From Scleroderma bovista (Eukaryota; Basidiomycota; Agaricomycetes; Boletales; Sclerodermataceae), in contig JAYMGJ010000695.1 in NCBI GenBank assembly GCA_037178675.1, positions 49,397 to 113,396 of the forward strand: DNA of 64,000 nt, read 5' to 3'. Below, in pieces: positions 1-11,171 of this stretch. A model generated the notes under the pieces. It saw only the letters and a list, made by a program, of their open reading frames with translations. It was not told the DNA's origin and made no database searches. Each line of letters opens with the position of its first letter. Within the stretch, counting starts at the first letter, position 1. Both the position numbers and the translations under genes were made by a program.

Positions 1-550
1 GGGCTAATCGGGTGCCATATGTTATGGAGGTAGAGCTGAAATATGACATTGAATACTAGTGTCTTAATCCCAATGGAACTATATTTTACCTTGTGCTCAC
101 AACCGGGGTTGCCTCCTGGGTCAGACCATGCGTGACCATCTAGTGTCTCAATGCTAGAAAGGTGATTGTATCAACTTTCTGTCTATGTAGGACTATAGAT
201 GATTGCTCACGTATATTCCCCGCTGCCGCGGGCAACGATCCTCCACTTCTGTGGAACCGTCCTGTCGAGGCACCCGTAGATATGGCCATCCGCACTCTGA
301 ATGTGCCTGTTCCCCGTCCAAATCTCGTAGGCGTTCTGGCCCACCGCAATGAACCTGAACTATTGGTACCCAGGGTTATTTCCACAGAAGAATGAGTGCA
401 CAAAACGACACCTACACCTAATTTAGTATTCCCGACAATTACTGCCTCGCATTTCGCAGGTGGGAGGGTGCGGCAGAGATCAATGGGGCGTCCGTTAACA
501 TCTGAGAAGATGTAGAATTCGCCAGAAGAAAGGCTGTGGATGTCGTTCAT
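1..550 (-). CDS. Beta-trefoil (ricin-B-lectin-like) protein, copy 1, 3' end beyond window
   Basis: Exons on the minus strand are 550-416, 359-211, 153-90 and 35-1, and the last one runs off the window. The product parallels copies 2 and 3: three sub-repeats, each closing with a Q-x-[FW]-x-I-like strand, the pattern of a beta-trefoil fold found in ricin-B lectins and fungal protease inhibitors. The start MNDIHSLSSGEFYIF follows the same leader as copy 2. Exon 2 has an oddity. At the position where copy 2 splices, the AG is lost and the frame runs into TAG at 362-360. That same TAG can serve as the 3' splice site, which gives an open product three residues shorter. It is therefore either a rescued gene or a recent pseudogene. 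Sugar binding is not provable, since the QxW motifs are degenerate. Role, if any, is inferred as defence or storage lectin. Confidence 0.6.
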
Positions 551-3500
551 GTTGGAGTTGGGGATATTATTGACAAATGGTCGCCCTTTAATATGCGAGG
601 GCAGGAGGGGGCTTGCTTCCCCGCACCAGCATCTTACGAGAATACTTGGATAAGATCAGTTCTGCTATCAGAGCACTGAGCGGAGCGCCTTCTGATCATG
701 TGATGATCACAGTGGAAGCGAAGAGAATGTTACGGTGTTCGAGAAGTGAGGGGATCCGAATTGCATACATAGTACAGTTCAAGACGTCCACGTGCCAAAA
801 TCCTGTCAGAACAGATACAGTTCTGATGCGAACGAATGTCAGATCAGTGGGGACGAGTAGTAGACCAATAGTGCGCATTTTACAGCCCTGCGTTGAAAAG
901 GAGTGTGGCATTTCAGCTATGTAAGTTGGGCATACCGCCAGGGCAGGGCATAGTGTTCGCTTCCATTTCTGACATTGTTTGAGACGGAAACGTGCGCCCT
1001 GTCAACATCTGAACATTGAATATTGAGCAACCGAAATTGCAGTAATGTTCACGTACGGATTGAATAACATGAAAGCCTGGGTATGTATTCATCCCCGATT
1101 ACCAGGCAAGTTTGATGGGAAGGAATGCCAAGTAGGGCATATACATACATTGGGGTTCCTGTTATGTAACCTCGTGACAGACTGCGGACAAATCCAATCA
1201 CATGATAGTCCTTAACACATAAACGACACTCTGGAGTTATGTATTCAGCTTACGAGCGTGCGCACAGAGAAATATATGCAATCTTCTCACATTAAAGTAT
1301 GGAGGTCCGGCAATGGTTTCCTTGGACCTTCACTGGGAAGTCATTGCTTCCACGCCCTGCTCCTGTCCATTGGAACCCGAGTCCTGGTAGCATCCCTGAC
1401 CACCTTGGATCGTCACAGCAGTCAAGCCATTCTGTATAAGGGGTGTTATCCAATCCTCGCCTCACAGACGGATAGTATGAGATAGCATGAGATAGTTGGA
1501 AGATGGTTTACTACGTATGCGTTTGCCGGCTTCAGGAAGAGAATGGCTTGGATGCTGGTTGTGAAATTGAGGATCGTTGCTTTGCTGACACTGGGTAGGT
1601 AGTACCTCGCAAGAGTCCTACTCACAATTTTTTCCCATGCATTCCGTAGTGTCCATGCGATGTGAGGACACTGAAACGATGTAGGAGAAAAGTCTCACCT
1701 TATATTTACGTCCCCACTTGCAGATAGGGCCATTGACTCTCCATTGTTCCACTAATGTCCAATTGTCGTGTGTGACAAAGGCATTGCTTCTAATACTGTA
1801 ACGCAATATTTCCGTCAGTGACCTATTGTATCCGTTCTATCATTCTTCCCGTGTGTTGACAAGTAGACTCAGCTAGTATACCAGTAACCAAAGTATGTAT
1901 GAGAGGAGTCCACAGATTCAGTGATCGGTATTCGTTCATGGGCTCCGAAATCCTGAGTTTGTCTGCCTGAAGTTGACTGTTGAAGAGTACTAGTTATGTA
2001 ATGAGACATGCAGAAGCATGGACGTTCCAAGACGTTCGTGCAGAATGGGTTGATCGGTGGAGTTCAGTGTTTTGCGTTGGAGTGGTATGATCAAAAACTC
2101 CACACGTGACAAGACTTACTTGCCTAATATATTTAGCAGGATTTGCCAAAATTGACATGTCTCTTTCAATTGCTACTTTCACCCTCAGGCCATCAGGATC
2201 TGTGACCAAGACATGACTCGACAGCCTGGACCCCAGGTGACCTTGGTGAGGGCGCAAGTGCTTTTCATGTGCCGTACATTCCCTTCCATCAAACCTGTCA
2301 GGTACTTGTTTGATGCGCTGAAACCCATTAATCATATGTACCCCCCAATTCGTACGTGAACATTCTGTATTTTCGGTTCCTCGAAATCCGCTCACAAGGC
2401 GGAACCCGCACAAGCTCCCGTCACGAACAATGTCACTGTATGTCAGAAAGCACGAGTACCACTCGCATTATGTACAAAGCGAAGCCCAACTTGGCTGAAA
2501 TGCGGCACTTCTTTTCCAATGCAGGGCTGTTATGTAAATGCAGCCAATTGGTCCACTGCTTGTCCCCATCCGCATCTGACATTCGTTCGGCATCAGAACT
2601 TACAGGTACTATCACTTGACCGGTATTGCAAAATGACACGGAGATGCAAAGCACTAACTGCAACACGCAACACTTCAATCCAAGCCAAGTAGTCGTACAT
2701 AGAGCATGTTATACTATATATCAAGAGGGTTATATCCTTTTTTTTCAATAAAATATGTCTGTACACAAGCAGGACACCATTTACTGCTCCAAAGGGGCTA
2801 TTTTCAGAACAACTCGTCAGGGCTGAAATCAAATCACACCAGATAAAACATACAAAGCTGAAATGAGATTATTCATATACTTCCCCACTTCTTACAAAAT
2901 TTTTGGACGCAGTCAAGAGGACATTTCAATTGCGATTGACATTGCAATGAAGTGATGCAGGAGCGTGACAATGTCAAGCGGAGTACTGGCGGAGTGACAT
3001 CAGCAGCCACCACAGTGTGTAAAAGAGTCTTACATAAGATGCTACCCTTCAGCGGTCGTTGCACGGCATTTGGTTATCAAAGCGTCGGAGTTGTAAAGTA
3101 AGGTGTGACACTGGGTGACAGCTCTCCATTTGGCGGATGGGAACACTTGCAACTCTGCGTCATTTTGTGCGATAAACCGGCATCGTTCTGGCAGCCTCTA
3201 CACCTCACATATTGCTTTAATTTCTATCTCAAGTTCCTTCATACATGGTCTCCTACCTGCCTATGTAATTTGTACAATACTTACTTATGTGGTTGTGTAG
3301 CTATGAGACATGGTGTTTTCATTTTGCAATACCGGTCAAGTGATAGTACATATCTGTTCCGACAGGACGTCTTGAAGTGTGCTACACAATTCGGATCCCC
3401 TCGCTTCTCGAACGTCGTGACACAAGTTCTCTTCGCTTCCATTGTGATCTCGATCATAAGGCGCTCTGCTCTGATGCAATTGATCTTATCCAAGCATTCT

Positions 3501-3588
3501 CGTCAGATGCTGATGCGGGGAAGCAAGCCCTTTCCTGCCCTCCCCTATAAAAGGGCGACCATTTGTCAATAGTATCCCCAACTCCAAC
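551..3588. promoter_or_regulatory. Divergent spacer between lectin copies 1 and 2, with inverted promoter repeat
   Basis: No convincing gene is seen here. The two ends are inverted copies of each other. The last about 250 bases before copy 2 (about 3316-3588) reappear, reverse-complemented, before copy 1 (about 551-830). They include a TATA-like box (CTATAAAAGGGCG at 3545, TATTAAAGGGCG in the copy 1 orientation) about 40 bases before the start codons and the shared leader ending CCCCAACTCCAAC. A second inverted pair with the core ACTTGACCGGTATTGCAAA lies at about 2608 and 3327. A minus-strand frame at about 2150-2360 contains VTDPDGLRVKV, which resembles a glyoxalase-family motif, but no gene can be built around it. 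Confidence 0.5.
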
Positions 3589-4170
3589 ATGGACAACATG
3601 GACGACATCCACAACCTTTCTGCTGGCGAATTCCACATCTTCTCAGATGTTAGCGGAAACCCCATTGACCTCTGTCGTACCCCACCTGCGGCACGCGAGC
3701 CGGTCATTGTCGGGCCTGGTAATATACGTGTAGGCGTTGTCTTGCGCATTTACTCTGCTTGGAAATAACCCCTGGGTAGTACGAAAAGTTCACGTTCAAA
3801 GCAGTCGCCAAGAACACCTACGAAATTTGGGCCGGTGACAGGCATCTTCGGAGTGTGGGTGACCATATCTACGGATCCCTCGACCGCATGGTTCCACAGA
3901 AGTGGATTATTATTGCCCGCGGCAACGGGGAATATACGTGAGCAATCATCTATAGTCCTGGGCGGAATTGACACAATCTCCTCTCTAGCATTGAGACACA
4001 AGATCGTCGCGCATGGTCCGACCCAGGAGGCAACCCCGGTTGCGAGCACAAGGTAATATAGTTCCATTGGGGCTGAGACACCAGTATTCAACGTCATATT
4101 TCAGCTCTACCTCCACAGCGTGTGGAACCCAATTGGCCCTCAGCAGACGTTCGAGATCCAGCGTGCGTAG
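3589..4170 (+). CDS. Beta-trefoil (ricin-B-lectin-like) protein, copy 2
   Basis: Exons 3589-3729, 3780-3937, 3989-4052 and 4105-4170 join without frame error into a 142-residue protein. It begins MDNMDDIHNLSAGEF and ends GPQQTFEIQRA. The three sub-repeats close with YEKFTFKAV, PQKWIIIAR and QQTFEIQRA, which is the three-fold layout of beta-trefoil lectins and mycocypin-type inhibitors (about 140-150 residues). There is no signal peptide, so the protein is probably cytosolic, as for many mushroom lectins. A TATA box (CTATAAAAGGG, 3545-3555) sits 34-44 bases before the start. Introns are 50-52 nt. It is the best-preserved member of the family with copy 3. Which sugar or protease it binds cannot be told. 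Confidence 0.75.
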
Positions 4171-6778
4171 GATGCCTTGATCCAAACTTGACAGGCGAAC
4201 TTGCAGCTACCGATGTACGTCCGGGTTGAAAGTGTGTAACAGTAGGAGCAGTAGTGTGTCATTTGTTGTTATTAGTGCGAACATCCAACTTGGCGAACTG
4301 AACTATTTCCCAAAGAGTGATCATAATACAAGATTTGAAGCACGAACTGTAAGGAAAATATACAATCACTCTCCGGGTGGCCCAGGACGGGTGATGGATA
4401 AGAAATATTCGTCAATGCGACCAAATGCCTTAAAGTGAGGCAATTCATTCAGTTCTTGGCCACTGAGATGCTAGTTAAGATTCCTGACGGATCTGACTTG
4501 TGAGATGTCAATAAAAAAACTAAACATTCATATATGAGTCTCTAAACACGGATGCAGGTCAGAACTGACGAAGTCGGCTGCTACAGCGAGGACTGCCGAA
4601 TTCCCGGGCGAAGAGACAACTTGCATTCTATGTATCCCACATTCAAGTAAGTAATAGAAGCCGCCACCCATAGCAATGATAGTCCATGCATTCGCAGCGC
4701 ATTTCGTAGTCATGCACGTACGCCCAAACATCCGTCCGCAATACTTGGACAGAAATGCGATTGGACCCAGCACAAACATGTCGCGTAAATACCCGGCGTC
4801 CGACATCACAATCAGGACTCTGACAGTACTTACATACTAGATCCCAGAGAAATTGATGGATATGACGGGAGACACAGGTGAATCAAGCCCGATCGAAGAC
4901 ACTCGACCCAGTTGGAGTGAACCAAGTTCAAATTTGGACCAGTTTGTGTGGCTTGAAGTGGAACAGCCAAGGGGCCCGGCTAATCAGTGTTCACCAAGAG
5001 GCTTCGAAGTGTGGCTTGCCCCTTCGGAGGACAATATTTATCGGTGGCTGAGACCGGTTGCCGCCGGACCGACGGCGCGTCGAAATTTGCTACATAGCTA
5101 CCGCCTCTGGAGTCTGGTCTGCAAGTATATTTTCAATTTTGACCCAATTACACTTTTCAGACCTCCATCCTCCATCTCACATCACCATCAATCCGTTTCG
5201 CACGAGCAACATTGAACATCAACGCCGCTACATTCTAATTTTCCCCAAGACCCACCAAGAAGGAGGATAGTCGACTCGTTCCAAGTTCAAAATGGCGGGA
5301 ACGATTGTCTTCCATCGAATCTTTGGTCCGCCTTGGGGAGACTACAAAATGGCAACACTCCCCAACTGTCGTTGTCTGATGCTCCTTGGCGGATCCAGGA
5401 GCCTGATGATTGCGTGGTAGCCATGATTGGAATCACGCGATTCCTGGTCTCTCAGGAATATCAAAGACCCCAAGGAAGAGAGTTGTTTCTTTCTCGACAA
5501 CGATCGCATGCCAGTGGGACATCTGTGGGGTTTCCTCACATGGAAGCCACGGGTCTCTTTTCCGTTTTTAATACAGAAAACCTGCTTGTAAAGGTATTGT
5601 TCCAGCGCTAGCGATTCTTTTGTCAGAGAATCTTCGGTTCTCGAATTCGCAATAATTGGACCGTTATCTTGCAAAGATAACCATGGAACAACAACAGAGA
5701 ATCGATCGTTCAATGTGTGTGTGGGGACGAAAGGTCAGATCTTCAGATAAGGTCTCGTGTAATGTTTCAGTGTCCGTCCATTACACGGAATGTGAAAGAC
5801 ATAAATTAGTGAACACTCTTGCGGCTTTATTTGTCAGTGGAGTGATGTCCTTTAGGCATCCAACTCGTTTCCTTCATTGCTGAAACTGATAATCACGTAT
5901 CTAGCGAACTATCTCCCATCCATTCCCGAGATATGCCGTCGCTGTGGATTGTGTAGCTCAAATCCGAGCCATCTTTGTGCAATGGTTTGACTACATGTGG
6001 CGGCCCATAGATGCTACTAGGACTCAGATGCAGGTGCAACCCATGGCCAACGTCTTTCTTCCGCGCTGCCACTCCATGTACGGGAGCGGAGCGTAGAAGC
6101 GACAACTTTCCAGTGAAGGTCCAATGGGAGCTATTGAACACCACTCTGAAGCTCATACCTCAACATGAGAGGTGTTTCAAGTACGTTTATCGGTGCATTT
6201 GCTCGAGCACGGAAAACTCCACTTGAGCCAGTGTCTCGTCGCACGTCGAGTCCGAAAAAGGAAGTCTAGTGTCATGCCATTGGGATCTGTGACAAAGATA
6301 AATAACAGGCAAGTGAATTGGAGTTGCTTGCTTGTATATTCTGATGCAATACGTTTCCTTCCAAACCTGTTGGGTGTGGTCGTTTGATGGGTTTGGAAAT
6401 AGGGTGACTGTCCATTCACCCCCCAATAATTCGGATCGCTCAATGCACTGCACACCTGACGGTATGGCACTCTATTCTGACGGGGAACCAAGCAGTGAGA
6501 TCTGATGGGTAGAAGGAGAACATTTTTCCATCAGAATTGTATGTGTTCTGACGGGATTTCCTTCTGGAAGATATTTCGGGCCCCTCGCTTGATGAATGGC
6601 CCCTCTTCGCTTCCACCTACTGAGACAGAATGGAGGAGTCACGGCGATCCAATAAGAGAACACGGGGTCATTCGCCTCCGGTTGGCATTCAGTACTTCCC
6701 GTAAGGCCCTGATAGGCTGGGCAGGCAAGCCCTCTTATTAAAGGGCGACCATCCGTCAATAATCCTCCCAACTCCAAC
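4171..6778. other. Gene-poor spacer with diverged repeat of the lectin upstream region
   Basis: No gene is supported in 4171-5880. The longest frame (4853-5215, +) has no recognisable domain and no splice partners. From about 5900 to 6778 the sequence is a diverged relative of the spacer before copies 1 and 2. For example, the stretch around 6095-6135 read on the minus strand matches about 1319-1357 (shared TTGGACCTTCACTGG), and 6200-6440 matches 2150-2360. The last 60 bases carry TATTAAAGGGCGACCA and the CCAACTCCAAC leader before copy 3. The block was therefore duplicated together with the lectin genes. Confidence 0.45.
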
Positions 6779-7387
6779 ATGGCCAACACCCACACCCTTC
6801 CTCCTGACTCGTACTACATCTTCTCGGAGGTTGACGGGAAGTCCCTCAACCTTTGCGATGGCACAGCTGTGGCCCGCGAGCCGGTCGTAGTCGGAAATAA
6901 GCAATTGCTTGTAGGCATTGTCTTGTCCAAGGCTCACTCCACTGTGAAGATGCTAACCCCCAGTATCAACAGTTCCAGATCCAGCCAGTCGATCCATCGA
7001 ATAATATATACACGATTTGGACCGATGCTTACGATAGGCACGTACGCGGCGGGGATGTCCACATCTACGGGACCTTGGACAGGAAGACTCCACAGAAGTG
7101 GATTATCACCTATCAGGCAAGCCGCAATGCGTATAAGTAAGCAGCGATCAATACCATCGCACAGAAGGAATTCTTAACATAACCTCGACTTTAGCATCGA
7201 GACACTAAACCATCGCGCATGGTCCGATCCTGGAGGTAATCCGAATTGTGAGCGCAAGGTAGGCATCTAATGCTTCCAATGACATTGGGACACTGCATTT
7301 AATATCACATCATTCTAGCTCTACCTCGAGCCCATTTGGAATCCGACTGGACCCCAGCAGACGTTCAGGATTCAGGCACTTGTGTAG
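6779..7387 (+). CDS. Beta-trefoil (ricin-B-lectin-like) protein, copy 3
   Basis: Exons 6779-6910, 6964-7136, 7195-7258 and 7319-7387 give an open 145-residue protein with the same four-exon plan and intron phases (0, 2, 0) as copies 1 and 2. The start is MANTHTLPPDSYYIFSEVDG and the end GPQQTFRIQALV. Sub-repeats close with YQQFQIQPV, PQKWIITYQ and QQTFRIQAL, so two of the three have a clear Q-x-[FW]-x-I. The lysine- and arginine-rich second repeat (DAYDRHVRGGD) has five extra residues relative to copy 2. It is more diverged than copies 1 and 2 are from each other, which suggests an older duplication. No secretion signal is seen. Sugar binding or protease inhibition are both possible. Confidence 0.75.
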
Positions 7388-7716
7388 GCCCAAAGACGAG
7401 GGGATATGTAACCACCGAGAACTGGAGACGATAAATCTGTTGAAATCATGTACTATTTTGAGCCGCATAATGGATGCCTTTCCATAGGGCTTTTCCTGAT
7501 GCCTTACAACTTTTAGTGCCGGAAATGCTACACAACACCATTTTGTCTATTAGAAATGAAATGAACTGATATTACAGCCGACTACATACTACGCTACGAC
7601 GAATGAAATAAACATTTCATGAGTGATCACATGATCATGATGATACTATGTAGCACATAACCGAGTGTAACCTGCAGAAATTTCTCGCAGCGAAGACGTC
7701 TGTTTCTCCATTGCCA

Positions 7717-10209
7717 ATGCCACCCAAAACAGCGAAGACGGGAGGTACTTCTTGGGTACCAGTAAGCATTGTATCCGTCACAGCGTCGTGTCCTCGCTCA
7801 CAAGTGAGACTGTCATGGGTAGGTGTTCCTGGACGGAAGTGACGCGACTCTCTTCAAGGCTTTGGACCCAAAGGTTCAGGAGCGCTGGCGCATCCAGCGA
7901 CAGCTGAAGAATGCGTTGCTAGGGTATAGTACCCTGAAACTCGTTCAAAACGAAGACAGGCTAGTCTTTGGACTTGGAACCCGCGAAAGCTCCAGCCCAA
8001 GCAAATCCGCCGACTAACCAAATCTTTCAAAAGCGACGGTCTTGACCGATTCGACCTTAAAAGCGTTATGCCCATCGTCGTGCCAAAGGACAGCATCGAC
8101 CTGAGGCATCTGCAAAGCTAAGCGTCACTGTGGCCAGCCATAATGACGCTTAACTGAATTGCTTTGCTTAGCCGACTCGTCTCACCCAATCAGAGAGGTC
8201 ACCGAAGTATTCAAAAGTGTAGCGTCACTGGGGGCCTCTCTCAGATGCGACCTCACTCACGCTAGACCCTAGCGAGCCCTCCAAGCTAACCGAGCTGAAG
8301 CTACAGCCTAATTGCCATGGGATGGCAATCAAATGTGCGGGGAGGAAGCACCGCCTCCAGGCCCTCAAGTTGTACTTATGTACGAGATCTCAGTATTCCA
8401 CAATTGGTCCAGTACTAATGGAGATGCCCGAAATGAACGTTCGCTGGCTCCAAGGACACCTTTGTGGACCATATGGCGGGGTTAGTCCCTTATAATATAT
8501 CATTTTTTCTCAGTGATTTATTTCTTAGCTATTATGTGTCGCCATCAGTCATGGCAAAGAGATTAGATTGATCTCTGCCTAAGCTCGTATGATCTACGCG
8601 ACAGCGAATTCAATAGAATGTTCAAGCTTCATAAGATGGCAATCGAGGACACAGGCAGCTCCCAGGCGGTGGAACATGTAGACAAGGAATTTGCTACAAC
8701 ATGTACTGTGCTTGACCAAGCAGGATGTACACGCATGAGACATCTACTGCAAGCCACTGTAAACGCATTCACTTATTCCCTCCATTGACCGACCTGTTCG
8801 CAGAACCTCCTCGACATCATCGATACTGCATGGTCATCACACATGTCTACACAAGCAGTCAAAGCGTTTGCTTGCATGGCCGACAATGATTATGCTTCTG
8901 CATACGAAGAATATGTATTGCAGGCGTCCGAAGACATTGCTACGCATGTAATGCAGGAACACGTACGCAAGGAGGTTTTTCCAGAACTTCTCCCGCTCCT
9001 GGATGGCTTCGCTGCCAAGTTCAAATCCATCTGACTAAACCACACTAGTCCATTCTTCGGGCTTCCAGTCCTCACGCAAGGGCCCCTCCGCGTACTAACT
9101 TCACATTTCAGACGCATCCAAGAGGCACTCAGGCAGGTACGTGCCCAGGTCCTTTCACAGCTGTTACTAAGGGAAACAGGTGTCAAGGTGGTTTGACCCA
9201 CTCGTAGACTACTCAGTCGCATTCAGCAAGACGACAACTGCTCCATCACACATGCAAGCAGCCATTGACGCACTACGAAGTCATGACCGTCTCAAATCCA
9301 ACTCACCTGTCCGTGAAATTGTCAGTAATTCATGTAGTCTTGCAGCCGGCGATTGATGGTCATTCAACGTAGCTGTTGGAGTGCATCTTAACAGGCTGCA
9401 GGGCATGTCTGGACATGGAGATTGAACTTGCAGACGTTTCCCATACTGGCAGAGTATCCAGCACGAGGGAGCTCACATTTCTTTTCCCTGAAAGATCTAA
9501 GCAACCACCAGTGCCTACACCTCGAGGAGATCATTATGAAGCTGCTCCGAAATTGTCCCCAAAATATTCCCTCAAGCAGCTGGCAAACACTCAGGAGAAC
9601 GACGCAATTCAGCTCACACATCTTCGTTCGCACGCCACCCAACTTGTGAAAGCCATGCAACGCGCAGCAAAGGCGAAGGATCCTGTCCCGCTCAGCAGCC
9701 ACGCTAACCGTGAAATCGATGGTATCCATCTAGTCCATCGCACCTCGTGGGGTTGGCAGGTAGTGTCTTCCAACTCGAGACTTCGTGAATTTCAAACTGT
9801 GGCCGGCGCGGCAGTACTAGTTATCAAGGAATACAGACCTGAGCTTTTCACGCCAGGGTCCGGCGCTGAGTTTTTACGCTGTTTACTTCTTAAGAAGGTT
9901 AATCTATTTACAAAGCCATCCTACATGGCCGGCAAGGGAGCGCAGTTCACCTTTGCTGACCAGGTCATCCACAAACCTCTCACTGGGAAAGAATTTTTCC
10001 CTATTGGCGACCTTTTTGCTAAATTGGAAGAGAAAATGTCTCGCAAATCTGATGCTGCAATAATTCAGAATCTGATCAAGGCAATCGAACGCTGCCCATT
10101 TGCGTGGCGTGACCTTGACAATGAGGACAACGTCAAATCCCCGCCCATCGATCAAGAGATAGACCAATACCTCAGGACTTTGGCCAGGGTGAGCTACGTG
10201 CCAGTCTAG

Positions 10210-10246
<37 letters not shown>

Positions 10247-10906
10247 CATAGAGCGGCGTCATTTCCACCACAGGTTCTAACAAAAAGAGCATACAGGAGA
10301 CGGAATGGCGCTGACAATCCAGAGCAAGATGAAAAAATGTTCAACATCATCTTTCGTGGAACAGGAGAAATGACGGTGATCCCGAAAGGCAACCGAGTTC
10401 CTCGACGTGCGCATCGAGCTGCCGAAGTCATGGCGGACATCCAGGTCGAGCACAGCAGTGACGAGCGTGCCGAAGCCGATACAGAACTTGACACTATCAA
10501 TGTGATAACGAACAATGGATGTGGAGATGTCTTCAATTCCAGCAATAACTTGGTTGACGATCCAGCCATAAAGCCAGCTATAAATACAACCACTGGTGCA
10601 GCTGCGAGTCTTGATGCCAGACCAACCGGTGGTCAGATGGCTACTTCTAGCAAGTTCCCATCTGAGCATGATGCTTCGCAAAGGAAAAGACAACGAACCT
10701 ACACCTTGTCTTGTGGTAGTGATGACGGTCGTGGTGGGTGTTCTCACTTGCTTCAGGTAACTTCTAGTCCTCACTATGACCAGATTTCAAATACCCACGG
10801 CTTTAACGAAACACAGCAACGGATAAAGTACCTGCAGATTATACAATACTCAACCAGTCATGATAGTATATCCTCTAATGAATCACAAGTTTTGGTATCC
10901 AAGTAA
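7717..10906 (+). CDS. Unrecognised multi-exon gene (hypothetical, possibly degenerate)
   Basis: Several clearly coding stretches share one strand and plausible introns. These are 7717-7761 (MPPKTAKTGGTSWVP), 7823 to about 7960, a stretch to about 8120 containing LQPKQIRRLTKSF in another frame, 8620-8765, 8803-9034 (helical, NLLDIIDTAWSSH onward), 9180-9310 and 9376-10188. An intron with a CT microsatellite follows, then 10274-10906. The last junction (GCCAGG|gtgagc to cacag|GTT) is clean: TLAR joins VLTKRAYRRRNG. The final exon is basic and low-complexity, with RKRQRTYTL as a possible nuclear signal. I do not recognise the family. The frame change near 7960 and the TAA after about 8120 are not resolved, so it may be a decayed gene or one with introns I cannot place. 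Confidence 0.45.
10213..10243. repeat. CT/TC dinucleotide microsatellite inside an intron
   Basis: About fifteen TC units in a row. They lie in the polypyrimidine part of the last intron of the hypothetical gene (10189-10273), before the acceptor CACCACAG. Confidence 0.9.
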
Positions 10907-11171
10907 CTTAGAGTTAGCTCGGAAACCTGAAATCAGAGAACTGAGTGCGGCAACTGGCCAATGCTATTCAATGATATGACCTTCGCTATGGATGTAGCAC
11001 TACATGGCTTGGAGTGAGGTGTGTCATGTTGTAATTCATGTTTCGCAACTCTGCCATTTCGCAAAACCGGTGCAAAGATAGTATGTAGTGGCTCCAATCT
11101 CGAAGCCATGTATTTCGCATGGAATCTAGCATCTACCACCTTCCTTGTATGTACCTGTCCCACCCCGATGA

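Noticed and set aside
1994..2413. Glyoxalase-like gene (VTDPDGLRVKV)
   Set aside because: Only one short motif is seen, the surroundings do not form a glyoxalase fold, and the segment is part of the duplicated lectin upstream region.
10277..10774. Minus-strand frame of 165 residues
   Set aside because: It is a shadow of the last exon of the plus-strand hypothetical gene, which has better composition and a clean splice junction.
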